From contig NZ_DAVG01000017.1 in assembly GCF_002505485.1 (NCBI RefSeq), positions 1 to 64,000 on the forward strand: a stretch of 64,000 nucleotides of DNA, read 5' to 3'. The position numbers and the translations under genes are program-made. The notes under the pieces were generated by a model, which had not been told where the DNA came from, made no database searches, and saw only the letters and a list, made by a program, of their open reading frames with translations. Source of the DNA: Methanosarcina sp. UBA5 (GTDB lineage Archaea; Halobacteriota; Methanosarcinia; Methanosarcinales; Methanosarcinaceae). Positions 44,421 to 53,920 of the stretch are shown here, piece by piece; position 1 is the stretch's first letter, and every line of letters starts with the position of its first letter.

Positions 44421-46016
44421 GTGCAGCATCATATAGACTCGTTTAACAAGTTTATAGATTACGGGCTGCAAAAAATCATAGATGAACAGAAAATAATAGA
44501 AACCGATATCGAGGATACCTACCTTAAACTTGGAAAGATCCGGGTAGAACATCCTGTGGTAAAGGAAGCCGACGGGGCAATCGAAAAACTTTATCCCAAT
44601 GAGGCAAGGCTCAGGAATCTCTCATACTCAGGCCCTCTCTACCTCGAAATGAGCGTGGTAAAAGAAGGAGTTGAGTCCGAAGTAATGGAAGCAAAAATAG
44701 GACAGCTTCCTGTCATGGTCAAATCCAAGATCTGTAACCTTCCAGGGCTTAGCGAAACCGAAAAAGTCCGCTATGGAGAAGATCCCCTTGATCCCGGGGG
44801 ATATTTCATTATCGGCGGTACTGAAAGGGTGGTTATGACCCTTGAGGACCTCGCTCCTAACAAAATTCTTGTAGAGTATGGGGAGAGGTACGGCGACACT
44901 ATAGAGGTTGCAAAGGTTTTCTCACAGAAACGCGGATATAGGGCCCTCGTAATCGTGGAAAGAGGACGAAAATCCCTGCTTGAGGTTTCTTTCCCTTCGA
45001 TTTCAGGCAGAGTATTCTTTATTACCCTGATGAGAGCTCTTGGGATTGTAACTGACGAAGACATTGTAAATGCAGTTTCAAGTGATCCCGAAATTATCAA
45101 GTTCATGCTGGAAAATCTCGAAGAAGCCGAAGTCGAAACCCAGGAAGAAGCAATCGAGAAAATCGGGGCCCGTGTCGCTGCAGGCCAGGCCAAGGAATAC
45201 CAGATAAAAAGAGCAAACTATGTTATTGACAGGTACCTGTTCCCCCATCTTGGCAACGACATGAGAGACAGACTCTCCAAGGCTCACTTCCTGGCAAGAA
45301 TGGCTGAGTCCTGTTTTGAGCTGGCCCTTGGCAAGCGTTCGGAAGATGATAAAGATCACTATGCAAACAAAAGGCTGAAATTAGCAGGAGACCTGATGGA
45401 AGACCTCTTCAGGGTATCTTTCAACAGGCTTGCAAGAGACATAAAATACCAGCTCGAACGCGCAAACATGAGAAACAGGGAGTTGAATGTCGCAACAATA
45501 GTCAGGGCCGATGTGTTGACTGACCGCCTGCAGCACCCTCTGGCAACTGGAAACTGGGTTGGAGGAAGAACAGGTGTGTCTCAGCTCCTTGACAGAAACG
45601 ACTACATCTCCACGCTTTCCCACCTGCGCCGTGTAATTTCTCCCCTCTCCCGCGCCCAGCCTCACTTTGAGGCTCGAGACCTGCATGCAACCCAGTGGGG
45701 AAGGCTCTGCCCTTCGGAAACCCCTGAAGGCCCGAATTGTGGTCTGGTGAAAAACTTTGCCGAGATGGTTGAGCTTTCAACAGGTATAGAAGATACCGAT
45801 GGGATAAAGAAAATCCTCCATGACCTGAACGTCGAGCGCGTGGTTGTAAAGGTACCGGAACTCCCGGTCAAAGTGAAAGAAACCTTATTCGATGAGTTCG
45901 GAGAAGAGATCGTTGAAGAATATGAAGAAACTCCGGAACCCGAAACCAAATACAAAGATGATGATTTTTACGATTATTCAGATATGGACGATGCCGGATC
46001 AACGTTCGGTGACTAA
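44421..46016 (+). CDS. rpoB2: RNA polymerase subunit B'' (Rpo2N)
   Basis: At least 531 residues, the N-terminal half of beta (RpoB is split in this lineage). DPGGYFIIGGTERVVM, RGRKSLLEVSF and the C-terminal WGRLCPSETPEGPNCGLV motif (rifampicin-fork region) are diagnostic. The first canonical start codon is GTG 44421, but conserved-looking residues ALETSILSQAYFTRDKI are encoded in frame upstream. GAGGGTG at 44355-44361 sits ideally before ATC at 44367, giving 549 residues. So the true start may be a non-standard codon. B' follows 14 bp after the stop. Confidence 0.93.
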   Translation: MQHHIDSFNKFIDYGLQKIIDEQKIIETDIEDTYLKLGKIRVEHPVVKEADGAIEKLYPNEARLRNLSYSGPLYLEMSVVKEGVESEVMEAKIGQLPVMVKSKICNLPGLSETEKVRYGEDPLDPGGYFIIGGTERVVMTLEDLAPNKILVEYGERYGDTIEVAKVFSQKRGYRALVIVERGRKSLLEVSFPSISGRVFFITLMRALGIVTDEDIVNAVSSDPEIIKFMLENLEEAEVETQEEAIEKIGARVAAGQAKEYQIKRANYVIDRYLFPHLGNDMRDRLSKAHFLARMAESCFELALGKRSEDDKDHYANKRLKLAGDLMEDLFRVSFNRLARDIKYQLERANMRNRELNVATIVRADVLTDRLQHPLATGNWVGGRTGVSQLLDRNDYISTLSHLRRVISPLSRAQPHFEARDLHATQWGRLCPSETPEGPNCGLVKNFAEMVELSTGIEDTDGIKKILHDLNVERVVVKVPELPVKVKETLFDEFGEEIVEEYEETPEPETKYKDDDFYDYSDMDDAGSTFGD

Positions 46017-46030
46017 GGGGTCGATGCCAG

Positions 46031-47845
46031 ATGACTAAAGCAAAAGTATTCATAAACGGGGAGCTTGTCGGGACCCATGATAACCCTACGGAGCTTGTAG
46101 GCGAGCTCCGAAAGATGAGGCGACAGGGATTCATATCCAGACAGGTCAATGTCGCTCTTAACAACAACACCAGAGAAGTAATTATAAACTCCGATATGGG
46201 CAGAGCAAGAAGGCCCCTTTTAGTTGTAGAGAACGGAGCTCTTAAGGTAACTCCAGAGCACGTAGAGAAAATTAAGAACAAAGAAATCAATTTTGATGAC
46301 CTGGTAAAAGAAGGCTGTATAGAGTATCTAGATGCCGAAGAAGAGGAAAATGCCTACATCGCACTCTATGAGGCTGATATTGGTCCAAGGCATACTCACA
46401 TGGAGATTGATCCTGAACTTATTCTCGGAATCTCTACGGGAATGGTGCCTTATCCTGAACATAATGCCTCTCCGCGTAACACCATGGGTGCAGCCATGAT
46501 CAAGCAGTGTATCGGCGTTGCAACAGCAAACCAGAAGCTCAGACCTGATACCCGTGCCCACGTCCTTCACTACCCTCAGAGGGCAATGACCAGAACCAGG
46601 ACCTCGGAAGCAATAGGTTTTGACGACAGGCCTGCAGGTCAGAACTTCGTGGTCGCAATCCTGTCCTATGAAGGGTATAACATTGAGGACGCTCTGATTT
46701 TCAATAAGGGCTCAATTGATAGAGGCCTTGGGAGAAGTCACTTCCTAAGGACTTTTGAAGGAGAAGAACGAAGGTATCCGGGTGGGCAGGAAGATAAGTT
46801 CGAGATTCCTGACTCTGAATTCCGTGGAGCACGCAGTGCAGACGCCTATGCGAACCTGGACACGGACGGGCTTGTAAATCCCGAAACCCCGGTTGGCCCC
46901 AATGACGTGCTTATCGGAAAAACCAGTCCACCAAGGTTCCTTGAAGAACCGTCGGACTTCGGGATTTCAGTTGAGCAGAGGAGAGAAAGCTCGATTACCA
47001 TGCGGTCCAATGAAACCGGAATTGTTGATACGGTAATTCTGACCGAATCTATTAATGGAACCCGGCTTGCCAAGGTAAAGGTAAGAGACGAAAGAATCCC
47101 TGACATAGGAGACAAATTCGCCTCAAGGCACGGGCAAAAAGGAGTTATCGGCCTTAAAGTCCCGATTGCAGATATGCCGTTTACGGAATCCGGTCTGACT
47201 CCGGACCTGATGATTAACCCGCATGCAATTCCTTCCCGTATGACTGTAGGGCATGTCCTGGAAATGATTGGCGGGAAAGTAGGTTCTATGGAAGGCCGAA
47301 GAGTTAATGCAACAGCTTTCTCCGGAGAAAATGAAGAAGACCTCAGAGAAGCCCTGAAAAAGCACGGGTTTGCCCATACCGGAAAAGAAATTTTCTACGA
47401 CGGAGCAACCGGCAAGATGATTCCTGCAGATGTCTTTGTTGGGGTTATCCTTTATCAGAAACTGCACCATATGGTTACTTCGAAAATGCATGCGCGTTCT
47501 CGTGGGCCTGTACAGGTGCTCACCCGCCAGCCAACCGAAGGCCGAGCCAGAGAAGGTGGTCTCAGATTCGGAGAAATGGAGCGTGATGTGCTGGTAGGGC
47601 ACGGAGCAGCCATGTCATTAAAAGAGAGGTTGCTCGACGAGTCGGACAAAGTTGTAGAACTTGTCTGTTCTCACTGTGGAATGATTGCAACATATGACAA
47701 GCAGCGGAATGTCTCTTTCTGCTCAACCTGCGGGGCTGACACGGACATATATCCTGTGGAGATGAGCTATGCATTCAAGCTGTTACTGGACGAAATCAAA
47801 TCCCTGGGAGTTGCGCCCAGGCTTAAACTTGAAGATGCGGTATGA
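46031..47845 (+). CDS. rpoB1: RNA polymerase subunit B' (Rpo2C)
   Basis: 604 residues, the C-terminal half of beta. It carries the active-site flank, hybrid-binding and clamp elements: FDDRPAGQNFVVAILSYEGYNIEDALIF, GDKFASRHGQKGVIGL, DLMINPHAIPSRMT, and near the end the GGLRFGEMERDVL switch and the zinc site CSHCGM ... CSTCGAD. Together with B'' it equals one RpoB. It starts at ATG 46031 with GGGGTCGATGCCAG upstream and lies 14 bp after B'' and 12 bp before A', consistent with one operon. Confidence 0.97.
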   Translation: MTKAKVFINGELVGTHDNPTELVGELRKMRRQGFISRQVNVALNNNTREVIINSDMGRARRPLLVVENGALKVTPEHVEKIKNKEINFDDLVKEGCIEYLDAEEEENAYIALYEADIGPRHTHMEIDPELILGISTGMVPYPEHNASPRNTMGAAMIKQCIGVATANQKLRPDTRAHVLHYPQRAMTRTRTSEAIGFDDRPAGQNFVVAILSYEGYNIEDALIFNKGSIDRGLGRSHFLRTFEGEERRYPGGQEDKFEIPDSEFRGARSADAYANLDTDGLVNPETPVGPNDVLIGKTSPPRFLEEPSDFGISVEQRRESSITMRSNETGIVDTVILTESINGTRLAKVKVRDERIPDIGDKFASRHGQKGVIGLKVPIADMPFTESGLTPDLMINPHAIPSRMTVGHVLEMIGGKVGSMEGRRVNATAFSGENEEDLREALKKHGFAHTGKEIFYDGATGKMIPADVFVGVILYQKLHHMVTSKMHARSRGPVQVLTRQPTEGRAREGGLRFGEMERDVLVGHGAAMSLKERLLDESDKVVELVCSHCGMIATYDKQRNVSFCSTCGADTDIYPVEMSYAFKLLLDEIKSLGVAPRLKLEDAV

Positions 47846-47857
47846 GGTGAGGCAGAT

Positions 47858-50500
47858 ATGGCAAATGTACCTCCTATTCCGAAAAGAATTTCTTCTATTA
47901 AATTCGGCTTACTGTCTCCAAAAGAGATACGTAAAATGAGTTCAACCCCGATCATCACAGCCGACACTTACGATGATGACGGATTTCCAATTGATATGGG
48001 GCTTATGGACACGAGACTCGGGGTTATTGACCCCGGGCTTCGCTGCAAGACCTGTTCAGGACGAGCAGGCGAGTGCCCTGGACACTTCGGGCACATTGAA
48101 CTTGTCGCCCCTGTAGTCCACGTTGGTTTCAACAAAGTAATCCGAAAACTCCTAAGGGCAACCTGCAGGAAATGCAGCAGAATCCTGCTTGAACCTGCAC
48201 AGAAACAGCATTATCTGGACCAGCTTATAGGCATTGAGGAAATCGGACATATGCCCGATGATATGATTAATGAGGCTTATAAGGAGGCCAGCAAAGTAAA
48301 GGTCTGCCCCTACTGCAATGAGGAACAGCTCGATATCAAATTCGAAAAACCCACTGAGTATCTCGAAAACGGGGAAAAATTAACCCCTACAGAGATAAGG
48401 GACCGCTTCGAGAATATTCCTGATGAGGACATAAAAGTTGTCGGGATGGATCCCAAGAACGCAAGGCCGGAATGGATGATCCTTACGGTCCTGCCCGTAC
48501 CTCCTGTTACAGTTCGTCCCTCAATTACCCTTGAATCCGGGCAGCGCAGTGAAGACGACCTGACTCACAAGCTCGTGGATATTATCAGGATTAACCAGCG
48601 TTTCCAGGAAAACCGGGAAGCTGGTGCTCCTCAACTCATTATTGAGGACCTCTGGGAACTCCTTCAGTATCACGTTACAACATTCTTTGACAATTCCGTC
48701 TCAGGAATACCACCTGCAAGGCACAGGTCAGGCAGACCATTAAAGACTCTCTCTCAGCGTTTGAAGGGCAAAGAAGGGCGTTTTAGAGGAAGCCTGTCCG
48801 GTAAGCGTGTTAACTTCTCAGCCCGTACGGTAATCTCGCCGGACCCAAACCTGAGCATTAATGAGGTAGGGGTTCCGATGCCCATTGCCCGGATCCTGAC
48901 AATGCCGTGCGTGGTAACGCCAAGGAATATAGAGCAGCTCAAGATTTACGTCCGCAATGGCGAGGATGTCCATCCCGGAGCAAATTACGTACTGCGTCAA
49001 GACGGCAGGCGTATAAAAGTTACCAATGTAAACAAAGACGACCTTGCCGAAAAGCTGGAGTTCGGATGGACAGTTGAACGCCAGTTAAAAGATGGAGACA
49101 TTGTACTCTTTAACAGGCAGCCGTCTCTACACAAAATGAGTATTATGGCTCATTCTGTGAAGGTACTTCCGAATAAAACCTTCAGGCTGAATCCTGCTGT
49201 ATGCCCTCCATATAACGCTGACTTTGATGGGGACGAGATGAACATGCACGCCCTTCAGACCGAAGAGTCCAGGGCTGAGGCAAAGATCCTCATGCAGGTT
49301 CAGGAAAACATTCTTTCCCCGCGTTTTGGAGGTCCTATTATAGGCGGGATCCACGACCATATTTCAGGGCTTTTCCTGCTGACACGTTTTGAAAATCATA
49401 TCTTAGCCAATGACGCGTACGATATGCTCCGGAAAAGCGATATCAAAGAGTTGCCTTCCCCTGCAGGGTACGATCCCGATGGAAAGCCTTACTGGACAGG
49501 AAAACAGATTTTCAGCCAGATCTTGCCCAAAAACCTGAATACACAGTTTTCAGCCCAGGTCTGCTCACACTGTGATACCTGCAAGAAAGAGGAGTGTCCT
49601 AATGATGCCTATGTGGTAATTCGGGATGGAGAACTCATTAAAGGTACGATAGATGAGGCGGCTATCGGAGCATTCAAAGGAAAAGTTCAGGACCGTATTA
49701 TCAAGGAAATAGGCCCTGAAGCCGGAGCTCGCTTTATAGACAATATGACCATGCTTGCAGTTAGGGCTATCATGCGAACAGGTCTGAGTTTCGGAATAGC
49801 TGATGAAGATATTCCGAAAGAAGCCAGAATCCAGATCAATGAAGTCCTCGGCAAAGCTGAAGATGCTGTGCAGAACCTCATCAAGTCTTATCAGAATAAA
49901 GAGCTTGAACCTCTTCCTGGAAGAACCCTTGATGAAACAATCGAAATGAGCATCATGCAAAAGCTCGGAAAGGCCAGAGACGAGACCGGTAACATAGCAG
50001 ACAGCCACATGGGGCTTGAAAACCCGGCAGTTATCATGGCCCGCTCAGGGGCCAGAGGTTCCATCCTGAACCTTACCCAGATGGCAGCCTGTGTTGGTCA
50101 GCAGGCCGTTCGTGGTGAACGTATCCGCAGAGGATATGGAGGTAGGACACTGCCCCATTTCCAGAAGGGAGACCTTGGTTCGGACGCCCACGGGTTCGTG
50201 AAGGCAAGCTACAAGAGCGGGCTTAACCCGACTGAATATTTCTTCCACGCAATCGGTGGTAGGGAAGGGCTTGTGGATACTGCAGTCAGGACATCGCAGT
50301 CAGGGTACCTGCAGAGGAGACTTGTCAATGCTCTCCAGGATTTGGAGGTCCAGTATGACCTTACAGTCAGGGATACCAGAGGGGTGCTCGTGCAGTTCAA
50401 GTATGGAGAAGATGGAATTAACCCCACGAAGAGTGATTTCAGTAAACCCGATACAATCCACAGGATTGTCCGTTCCGTAGCAAGCCGGGAGGTGGCCTGA
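47858..50500 (+). CDS. rpoA1: RNA polymerase subunit A' (Rpo1N)
   Basis: 880 residues, the N-terminal two-thirds of beta'. The zinc clamp head CKTCSGRAGECPGHFGHIE lies near the start, a second cysteine cluster CRKCSR follows, and the catalytic Mg site NADFDGDEMNMH has D455, D457 and D459. LSGKRVNFSARTVISPDPNL and the bridge-helix region TEYFFHAIGGREGLVDTAVRT are intact. A Cys-rich CSHCDTCKKEECPNDAY segment near residue 570 looks like an extra metal site. The stop TGA overlaps the start ATG of A'' (ATGA), a hallmark of coupled translation. Confidence 0.97.
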   Translation: MANVPPIPKRISSIKFGLLSPKEIRKMSSTPIITADTYDDDGFPIDMGLMDTRLGVIDPGLRCKTCSGRAGECPGHFGHIELVAPVVHVGFNKVIRKLLRATCRKCSRILLEPAQKQHYLDQLIGIEEIGHMPDDMINEAYKEASKVKVCPYCNEEQLDIKFEKPTEYLENGEKLTPTEIRDRFENIPDEDIKVVGMDPKNARPEWMILTVLPVPPVTVRPSITLESGQRSEDDLTHKLVDIIRINQRFQENREAGAPQLIIEDLWELLQYHVTTFFDNSVSGIPPARHRSGRPLKTLSQRLKGKEGRFRGSLSGKRVNFSARTVISPDPNLSINEVGVPMPIARILTMPCVVTPRNIEQLKIYVRNGEDVHPGANYVLRQDGRRIKVTNVNKDDLAEKLEFGWTVERQLKDGDIVLFNRQPSLHKMSIMAHSVKVLPNKTFRLNPAVCPPYNADFDGDEMNMHALQTEESRAEAKILMQVQENILSPRFGGPIIGGIHDHISGLFLLTRFENHILANDAYDMLRKSDIKELPSPAGYDPDGKPYWTGKQIFSQILPKNLNTQFSAQVCSHCDTCKKEECPNDAYVVIRDGELIKGTIDEAAIGAFKGKVQDRIIKEIGPEAGARFIDNMTMLAVRAIMRTGLSFGIADEDIPKEARIQINEVLGKAEDAVQNLIKSYQNKELEPLPGRTLDETIEMSIMQKLGKARDETGNIADSHMGLENPAVIMARSGARGSILNLTQMAACVGQQAVRGERIRRGYGGRTLPHFQKGDLGSDAHGFVKASYKSGLNPTEYFFHAIGGREGLVDTAVRTSQSGYLQRRLVNALQDLEVQYDLTVRDTRGVLVQFKYGEDGINPTKSDFSKPDTIHRIVRSVASREVA

Positions 50501-51741
50501 TGAGTATCAGTGAAACTACAATCGATAGTATGATAAAAGACCTGCCTCTCCCTTCTAATATCCTTAATACTCTCAGGGAGGATGTCATCAAGGCCGGAGT
50601 AAGTAAGAAGGAAATGGAAGAAATTCTAGAAAAGGTAATGGAAGAGTATCATACATCGTGCATTGAGCCCTGTGATGCTGCAGGTGTGGTTGCAGCTCAG
50701 TCTATAGGGGAACCGGGTACTCAGATGACAATGCGTACCTTCCACTACGCTGGTGTGGCTGAGATTAACGTTACGCTCGGTCTGCCCCGTCTTATTGAAA
50801 TTGTGGATGCTCGAAAAATTCCGAGCACCCCTATGATGACGATTGCCCTTTCTAAAGAGAATCCTGAAGATTATGCTTACGACAGGGAAAAGACAAGAGC
50901 CCTTGCCTGGGAGATTGAAGCAACAAAAATCGACCATATTGCTGATGTGACCACTGATCTTTCCCAGATGAAGTTGATAATTGACCTTCATGAGAAGGCG
51001 ATGGAAGGCAGGAATATTACTATAGATCAGGTAAAAGAAAAGTTCAACGAAGAATTGAACGTTCTGGTCACTATTTCCCCGGATATAGATAACCAGATTA
51101 TTATTGCGCCGGGAGAGCCTTCTTACAGGGAGCTGCTCCAGCTTGCAAAAAGCATCCATAATGTCACCTTGAAGGGGATAGAAGGGATCAAGCGTGTGGT
51201 GGTCCGCAAGGAAGGGGAAGAATATACCCTCTATACTGAAGGTTCGGCCCTGCGTGAAGTGCTTCAGTTCGAAGGCGTGGACAAGACAAGGACAAGCACA
51301 AATAATATTAACGAAATTTATGAAGTGCTTGGAATCGAAGCAGCAAGAAATGCGATTATTAAGGAAGCGACAGACACCCTTCGTGAGCAGGGGCTTACTG
51401 TGGACATCCGGCATATTATGCTTGTGGCCGATCTCATGACCTGTGACGGGGAAGTAAAACAGATCGGAAGGCACGGAATTTCAGGTGAAAAGGCAAGTGT
51501 CTTTGCCCGTGCTGCTTTCGAAGTTACGGTAAATCACCTGCTGGATGCAGGGATGCGCGGGGATGTGGATCAGCTTCAGGGTGTCACGGAAAATATTATC
51601 GTCGGCCAGCCTATCCGTATGGGTACCGGAGACGTGCACCTTATAACCAGAAGAAGAGAGGAAATTGAAGAAGCATTAGAAGAAGCATCAATAGAAGCGG
51701 CAGAAGCAGCAGAAGCACCAATAGAAGCAGCAGAAGAGTGA
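50500..51741 (+). CDS. rpoA2: RNA polymerase subunit A'' (Rpo1C)
   Basis: 413 residues, the C-terminal third of beta'. The trigger-loop region EPGTQMTMRTFHYAGVAEINVTLGLPRLIEI and GRHGISGEKASVFARAAFEVT are diagnostic. It overlaps A' by one base (ATGA). The last 30 residues are an Ala/Glu-rich tail (EEALEEASIEAAEAAEAP) encoded by GAAGCA-type repeats, which could vary by slippage. Last polymerase gene of the cluster; L30e follows after a 270-bp gap. Confidence 0.97.
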   Translation: MSISETTIDSMIKDLPLPSNILNTLREDVIKAGVSKKEMEEILEKVMEEYHTSCIEPCDAAGVVAAQSIGEPGTQMTMRTFHYAGVAEINVTLGLPRLIEIVDARKIPSTPMMTIALSKENPEDYAYDREKTRALAWEIEATKIDHIADVTTDLSQMKLIIDLHEKAMEGRNITIDQVKEKFNEELNVLVTISPDIDNQIIIAPGEPSYRELLQLAKSIHNVTLKGIEGIKRVVVRKEGEEYTLYTEGSALREVLQFEGVDKTRTSTNNINEIYEVLGIEAARNAIIKEATDTLREQGLTVDIRHIMLVADLMTCDGEVKQIGRHGISGEKASVFARAAFEVTVNHLLDAGMRGDVDQLQGVTENIIVGQPIRMGTGDVHLITRRREEIEEALEEASIEAAEAAEAPIEAAEE

Positions 51742-52010
51742 AGGTTTCTGGGTAAAAGCTCAGTGCAAAAACCTGAAACTCAACCTATAATTATTTAAAT
51801 GCGTAGCCTGATAGAAGACCAGTTCAGATCAGGTATACGTTACCTTTACGAAACTCGAAAAATCCTGATGCAGAAACTCGAGTCTGCGAGGCTCATAACC
51901 AGAAAATAAATATAAGGCATCAGGTATTTAGAGTACCATATATTCACCGAGCTTGGAAAATCTTTATTAGGAAAGAGACAGAGTAGACGAGCTCATTTGA
52001 GACAGAGTTG
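51742..52010 (+). other. Intergenic region between rpoA2 and L30e
   Basis: About 270 bp. A 36-codon ORF at 51799-51909 (MRSLIEDQFRSGIRYLY, then ETRKILMQKLESARLITRK) has no Shine-Dalgarno, so its reality is doubtful. TATA-like AATTATTTAAATG is at 51789-51801. No other structure is seen. Confidence 0.4.
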
Positions 52011-52307
52011 ATGAAAATGAAGATCAATGTTGATAAATCTCTTATCAAGGCTGTGAAAACAGGAAAAGTAATAGTTGGAGCCAACCGGACCGTGGATGCA
52101 GCTGCAGACGGCTCTGCAAAAATGGTGGTCCTGGCATCAAACTGCCCCGAAGAAATTAAAAAGAAAGTTCAGGCAACAAATGTCCCTGTCCTGGAATTCG
52201 AAGGCACAAGTGTAGAACTCGGGCCCGTATGCGGTAAGCCATTTACGATTGCAGCCATGGCAATTCTCGATGTAGGAGAATCCGATATCCTGGCAGCTAC
52301 AGTTTAA
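52011..52307 (+). CDS. rpl30e: Ribosomal protein eL30
   Basis: 98 residues. L7Ae-like fold seen in KINVDKSLIKAVKTGKVIVG, ANCPEEIKKKVQ-like region (NCPEEIKKKV) and GTSVELGPVCGKPFTIAAMAI. It belongs to the large subunit and can bind kink-turn RNA. Start ATG 52011 (MKMKIN) follows GAGACAGAGTTG; ATG 52017 and TTG 52008 are alternatives. It heads the L30e-nusA-uS12-uS7-fusA gene set known in archaea. Confidence 0.95.
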   Translation: MKMKINVDKSLIKAVKTGKVIVGANRTVDAAADGSAKMVVLASNCPEEIKKKVQATNVPVLEFEGTSVELGPVCGKPFTIAAMAILDVGESDILAATV

Positions 52308-52327
52308 TAGAAGGAGTTGGCAACGTC

Positions 52328-52753
52328 TTGGGTGAAATAAGACTTACTGCAGAAAGCATCCAGTACATTGCGTTATTTGAAAATGTGACACGAGCTAAAA
52401 TCCTCGACTGTATCCCTGAAGAGGAAAGGCTCGTATATGTCGTAAAACAGGGTGATATGGGACTTGCTATAGGCAGAAATGGGGAGAATATAAACCGTGT
52501 TAAAAAGGCTCTGGACAAATCCATAGAACTTGTGGAATATTCAGATGAACCTGTCACCTTCCTGAAGAACGCCTTCGGACCTGTGTCCGTGAGTTCGGTA
52601 AACATTATAAACAAAAATGGCAAGCGATTAGCTTATGTAGAGGTACCCAATAAAGAGAAGGGGCTTGCCATAGGCCGCAATGGGAAAAATATAGAAAAAG
52701 TAAAGATGCTTGCCCGTCGCCATCATAATATAGAAGATGTGATCCTGCAGTAA
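52328..52753 (+). CDS. nusA: NusA-like transcription elongation/termination factor
   Basis: 141 residues, the archaeal NusA form with two KH domains and no N-terminal or S1 parts. KH1 has YVVKQGDMGLAIGRNGENINRVKKA (GRNG loop); KH2 has VEVPNKEKGLAIGRNGKNIEKVKM. The start is TTG 52328, 20 bp after the L30e stop, with GGAG eleven bases upstream. The neighbours L30e and uS12 match the archaeal order. It binds RNA; the mode of action in archaea is little known. Confidence 0.95.
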   Translation: MGEIRLTAESIQYIALFENVTRAKILDCIPEEERLVYVVKQGDMGLAIGRNGENINRVKKALDKSIELVEYSDEPVTFLKNAFGPVSVSSVNIINKNGKRLAYVEVPNKEKGLAIGRNGKNIEKVKMLARRHHNIEDVILQ

Positions 52754-52859
52754 TCTAACTTAATTTACATTGATCCATTAATCCGGCGTTGAAGGACAAT
52801 CTGGCATCCAGTATGCCTCTAGAAAACTGAGATCAATTTTTAACTTGGAGAAATTAACA

Positions 52860-53288
52860 ATGGCTAAAGGAAAATATGCAGCTAATATTCTCACACAGAA
52901 CAGGAAAAATGCCCGCTGGAAAGATTCATACTACGGCAGGCGAGTTCTTGGGCTGAACGTGAAAGCCGATCCACTGGGCGGTGCACCGCAGGGTCGGGGT
53001 ATTGTGTTAGAAAAGGTAGGAGTTGAAGCAAAGCAGCCAAACTCAGCTATCCGCAAATGCGTAAGAATCCAGCTCATCAAAAACGGGCGTCAGGTAACTG
53101 CTTTTTGTCCAGGGGACGGCGCAGTGAATTTCATCGATGAACACGATGAAGTGACCGTGGAAAGGATTGGAGGTCGCATGGGTGGTGCTATGGGTGATAT
53201 TCCGGGCGTACGCTTCAAAGTAATTGCCGTAAACAACGTGTCCCTGAACCAGCTGGTCATCGGCAGATTGGAAAAACCCAGGAGATGA
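52860..53288 (+). CDS. rps12: Ribosomal protein uS12
   Basis: 142 residues with the decoding-centre signature KAGVEAKQPNSAIRKC-like region (GVEAKQPNSAIRKCVRI) and VERIGGRMGGAMGDIPGVRFKV. The start ATG 52860 is preceded by TTGGAG at nine bases; an earlier possible start five codons up lacks support. The last codons and stop form the ribosome-binding site of uS7: the GGAGATGAT that begins at 53281 includes the TGA stop at 53286-53288. Confidence 0.97.
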   Translation: MAKGKYAANILTQNRKNARWKDSYYGRRVLGLNVKADPLGGAPQGRGIVLEKVGVEAKQPNSAIRKCVRIQLIKNGRQVTAFCPGDGAVNFIDEHDEVTVERIGGRMGGAMGDIPGVRFKVIAVNNVSLNQLVIGRLEKPRR

Positions 53289-53293
53289 TTTTC

Positions 53294-53851
53294 TTGAAAA
53301 TATTCGGCAAATGGGACCCGACTGAAGTTGAAGTCCGAGACCAAGGAATTAAGCGCTATGTTAGTCTTACTCCTGTTATTGTTCCCCACAGCAGCGGAAA
53401 GCATGCCAGGCAGCAGTTTAACAAATCCGAAATATCTATTGTAGAACGTCTGGCAAATAACCTGATGAGAACCGAGGTAAACACAGGAAAGAAGCAGAAG
53501 ACTCTCAGCGCCGTTGAAGAAGCTTTCGAAATCGTGAGCAAGAAAACCAAGCAGAACCCTATCCAGGTGCTTGTGGATGCTATTGCCAATGCAGGCCCAA
53601 GGGAAGAAGTAGTAAGGCTGAAGTACGGCGGAATTTCCGTGCCAAAAGCAGTAGACACCTCACCCCAGAGGCGTGTGGATACAGCTTTGCGCTACATCAG
53701 CATGGGAACAAACAATGCAGCCTTCAAATCCAAGCGCTCAGTTGCGGAATGTCTGGCAACCGAATTAATAGGTGCTTCAAACCGTGATACAAAATCCTTC
53801 GCTATCAATAGGAAGGACGCAAAGGAAAGAGTTGCAAAGGCAGCACGTTAA
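53294..53851 (+). CDS. rps7: Ribosomal protein uS7
   Basis: 185 residues. It binds the 3' major domain of 16S rRNA and nucleates the 30S head; DTSPQRRVDTALRYISMG and NNAAFKSKRSVAECLATELIGA are diagnostic. The start is TTG 53294, because a near-perfect Shine-Dalgarno (GGAGATGAT, 53281-53289) lies four bases before it. ATG 53285, three codons earlier, would overlap that site and have no spacing. So translation re-initiates right after the uS12 stop at 53286-53288. Confidence 0.95.
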   Translation: MKIFGKWDPTEVEVRDQGIKRYVSLTPVIVPHSSGKHARQQFNKSEISIVERLANNLMRTEVNTGKKQKTLSAVEEAFEIVSKKTKQNPIQVLVDAIANAGPREEVVRLKYGGISVPKAVDTSPQRRVDTALRYISMGTNNAAFKSKRSVAECLATELIGASNRDTKSFAINRKDAKERVAKAAR

Positions 53852-53920
53852 TCGCTTATGCGGGTTGCCTGATATTATAAGTCATTAAAACTAGATTACA
53901 TTTGTTTAAAAGGTATTAGC

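Noticed and set aside
44264..44446. 60-codon frame overlapping the rpoB2 start region
   Set aside because: It is a frame shadow of the conserved B'' N-terminus; no ribosome site.
51799..51909. 36-codon ORF between rpoA2 and L30e
   Set aside because: Protein-like but has no ribosome site; chance occurrence cannot be excluded.
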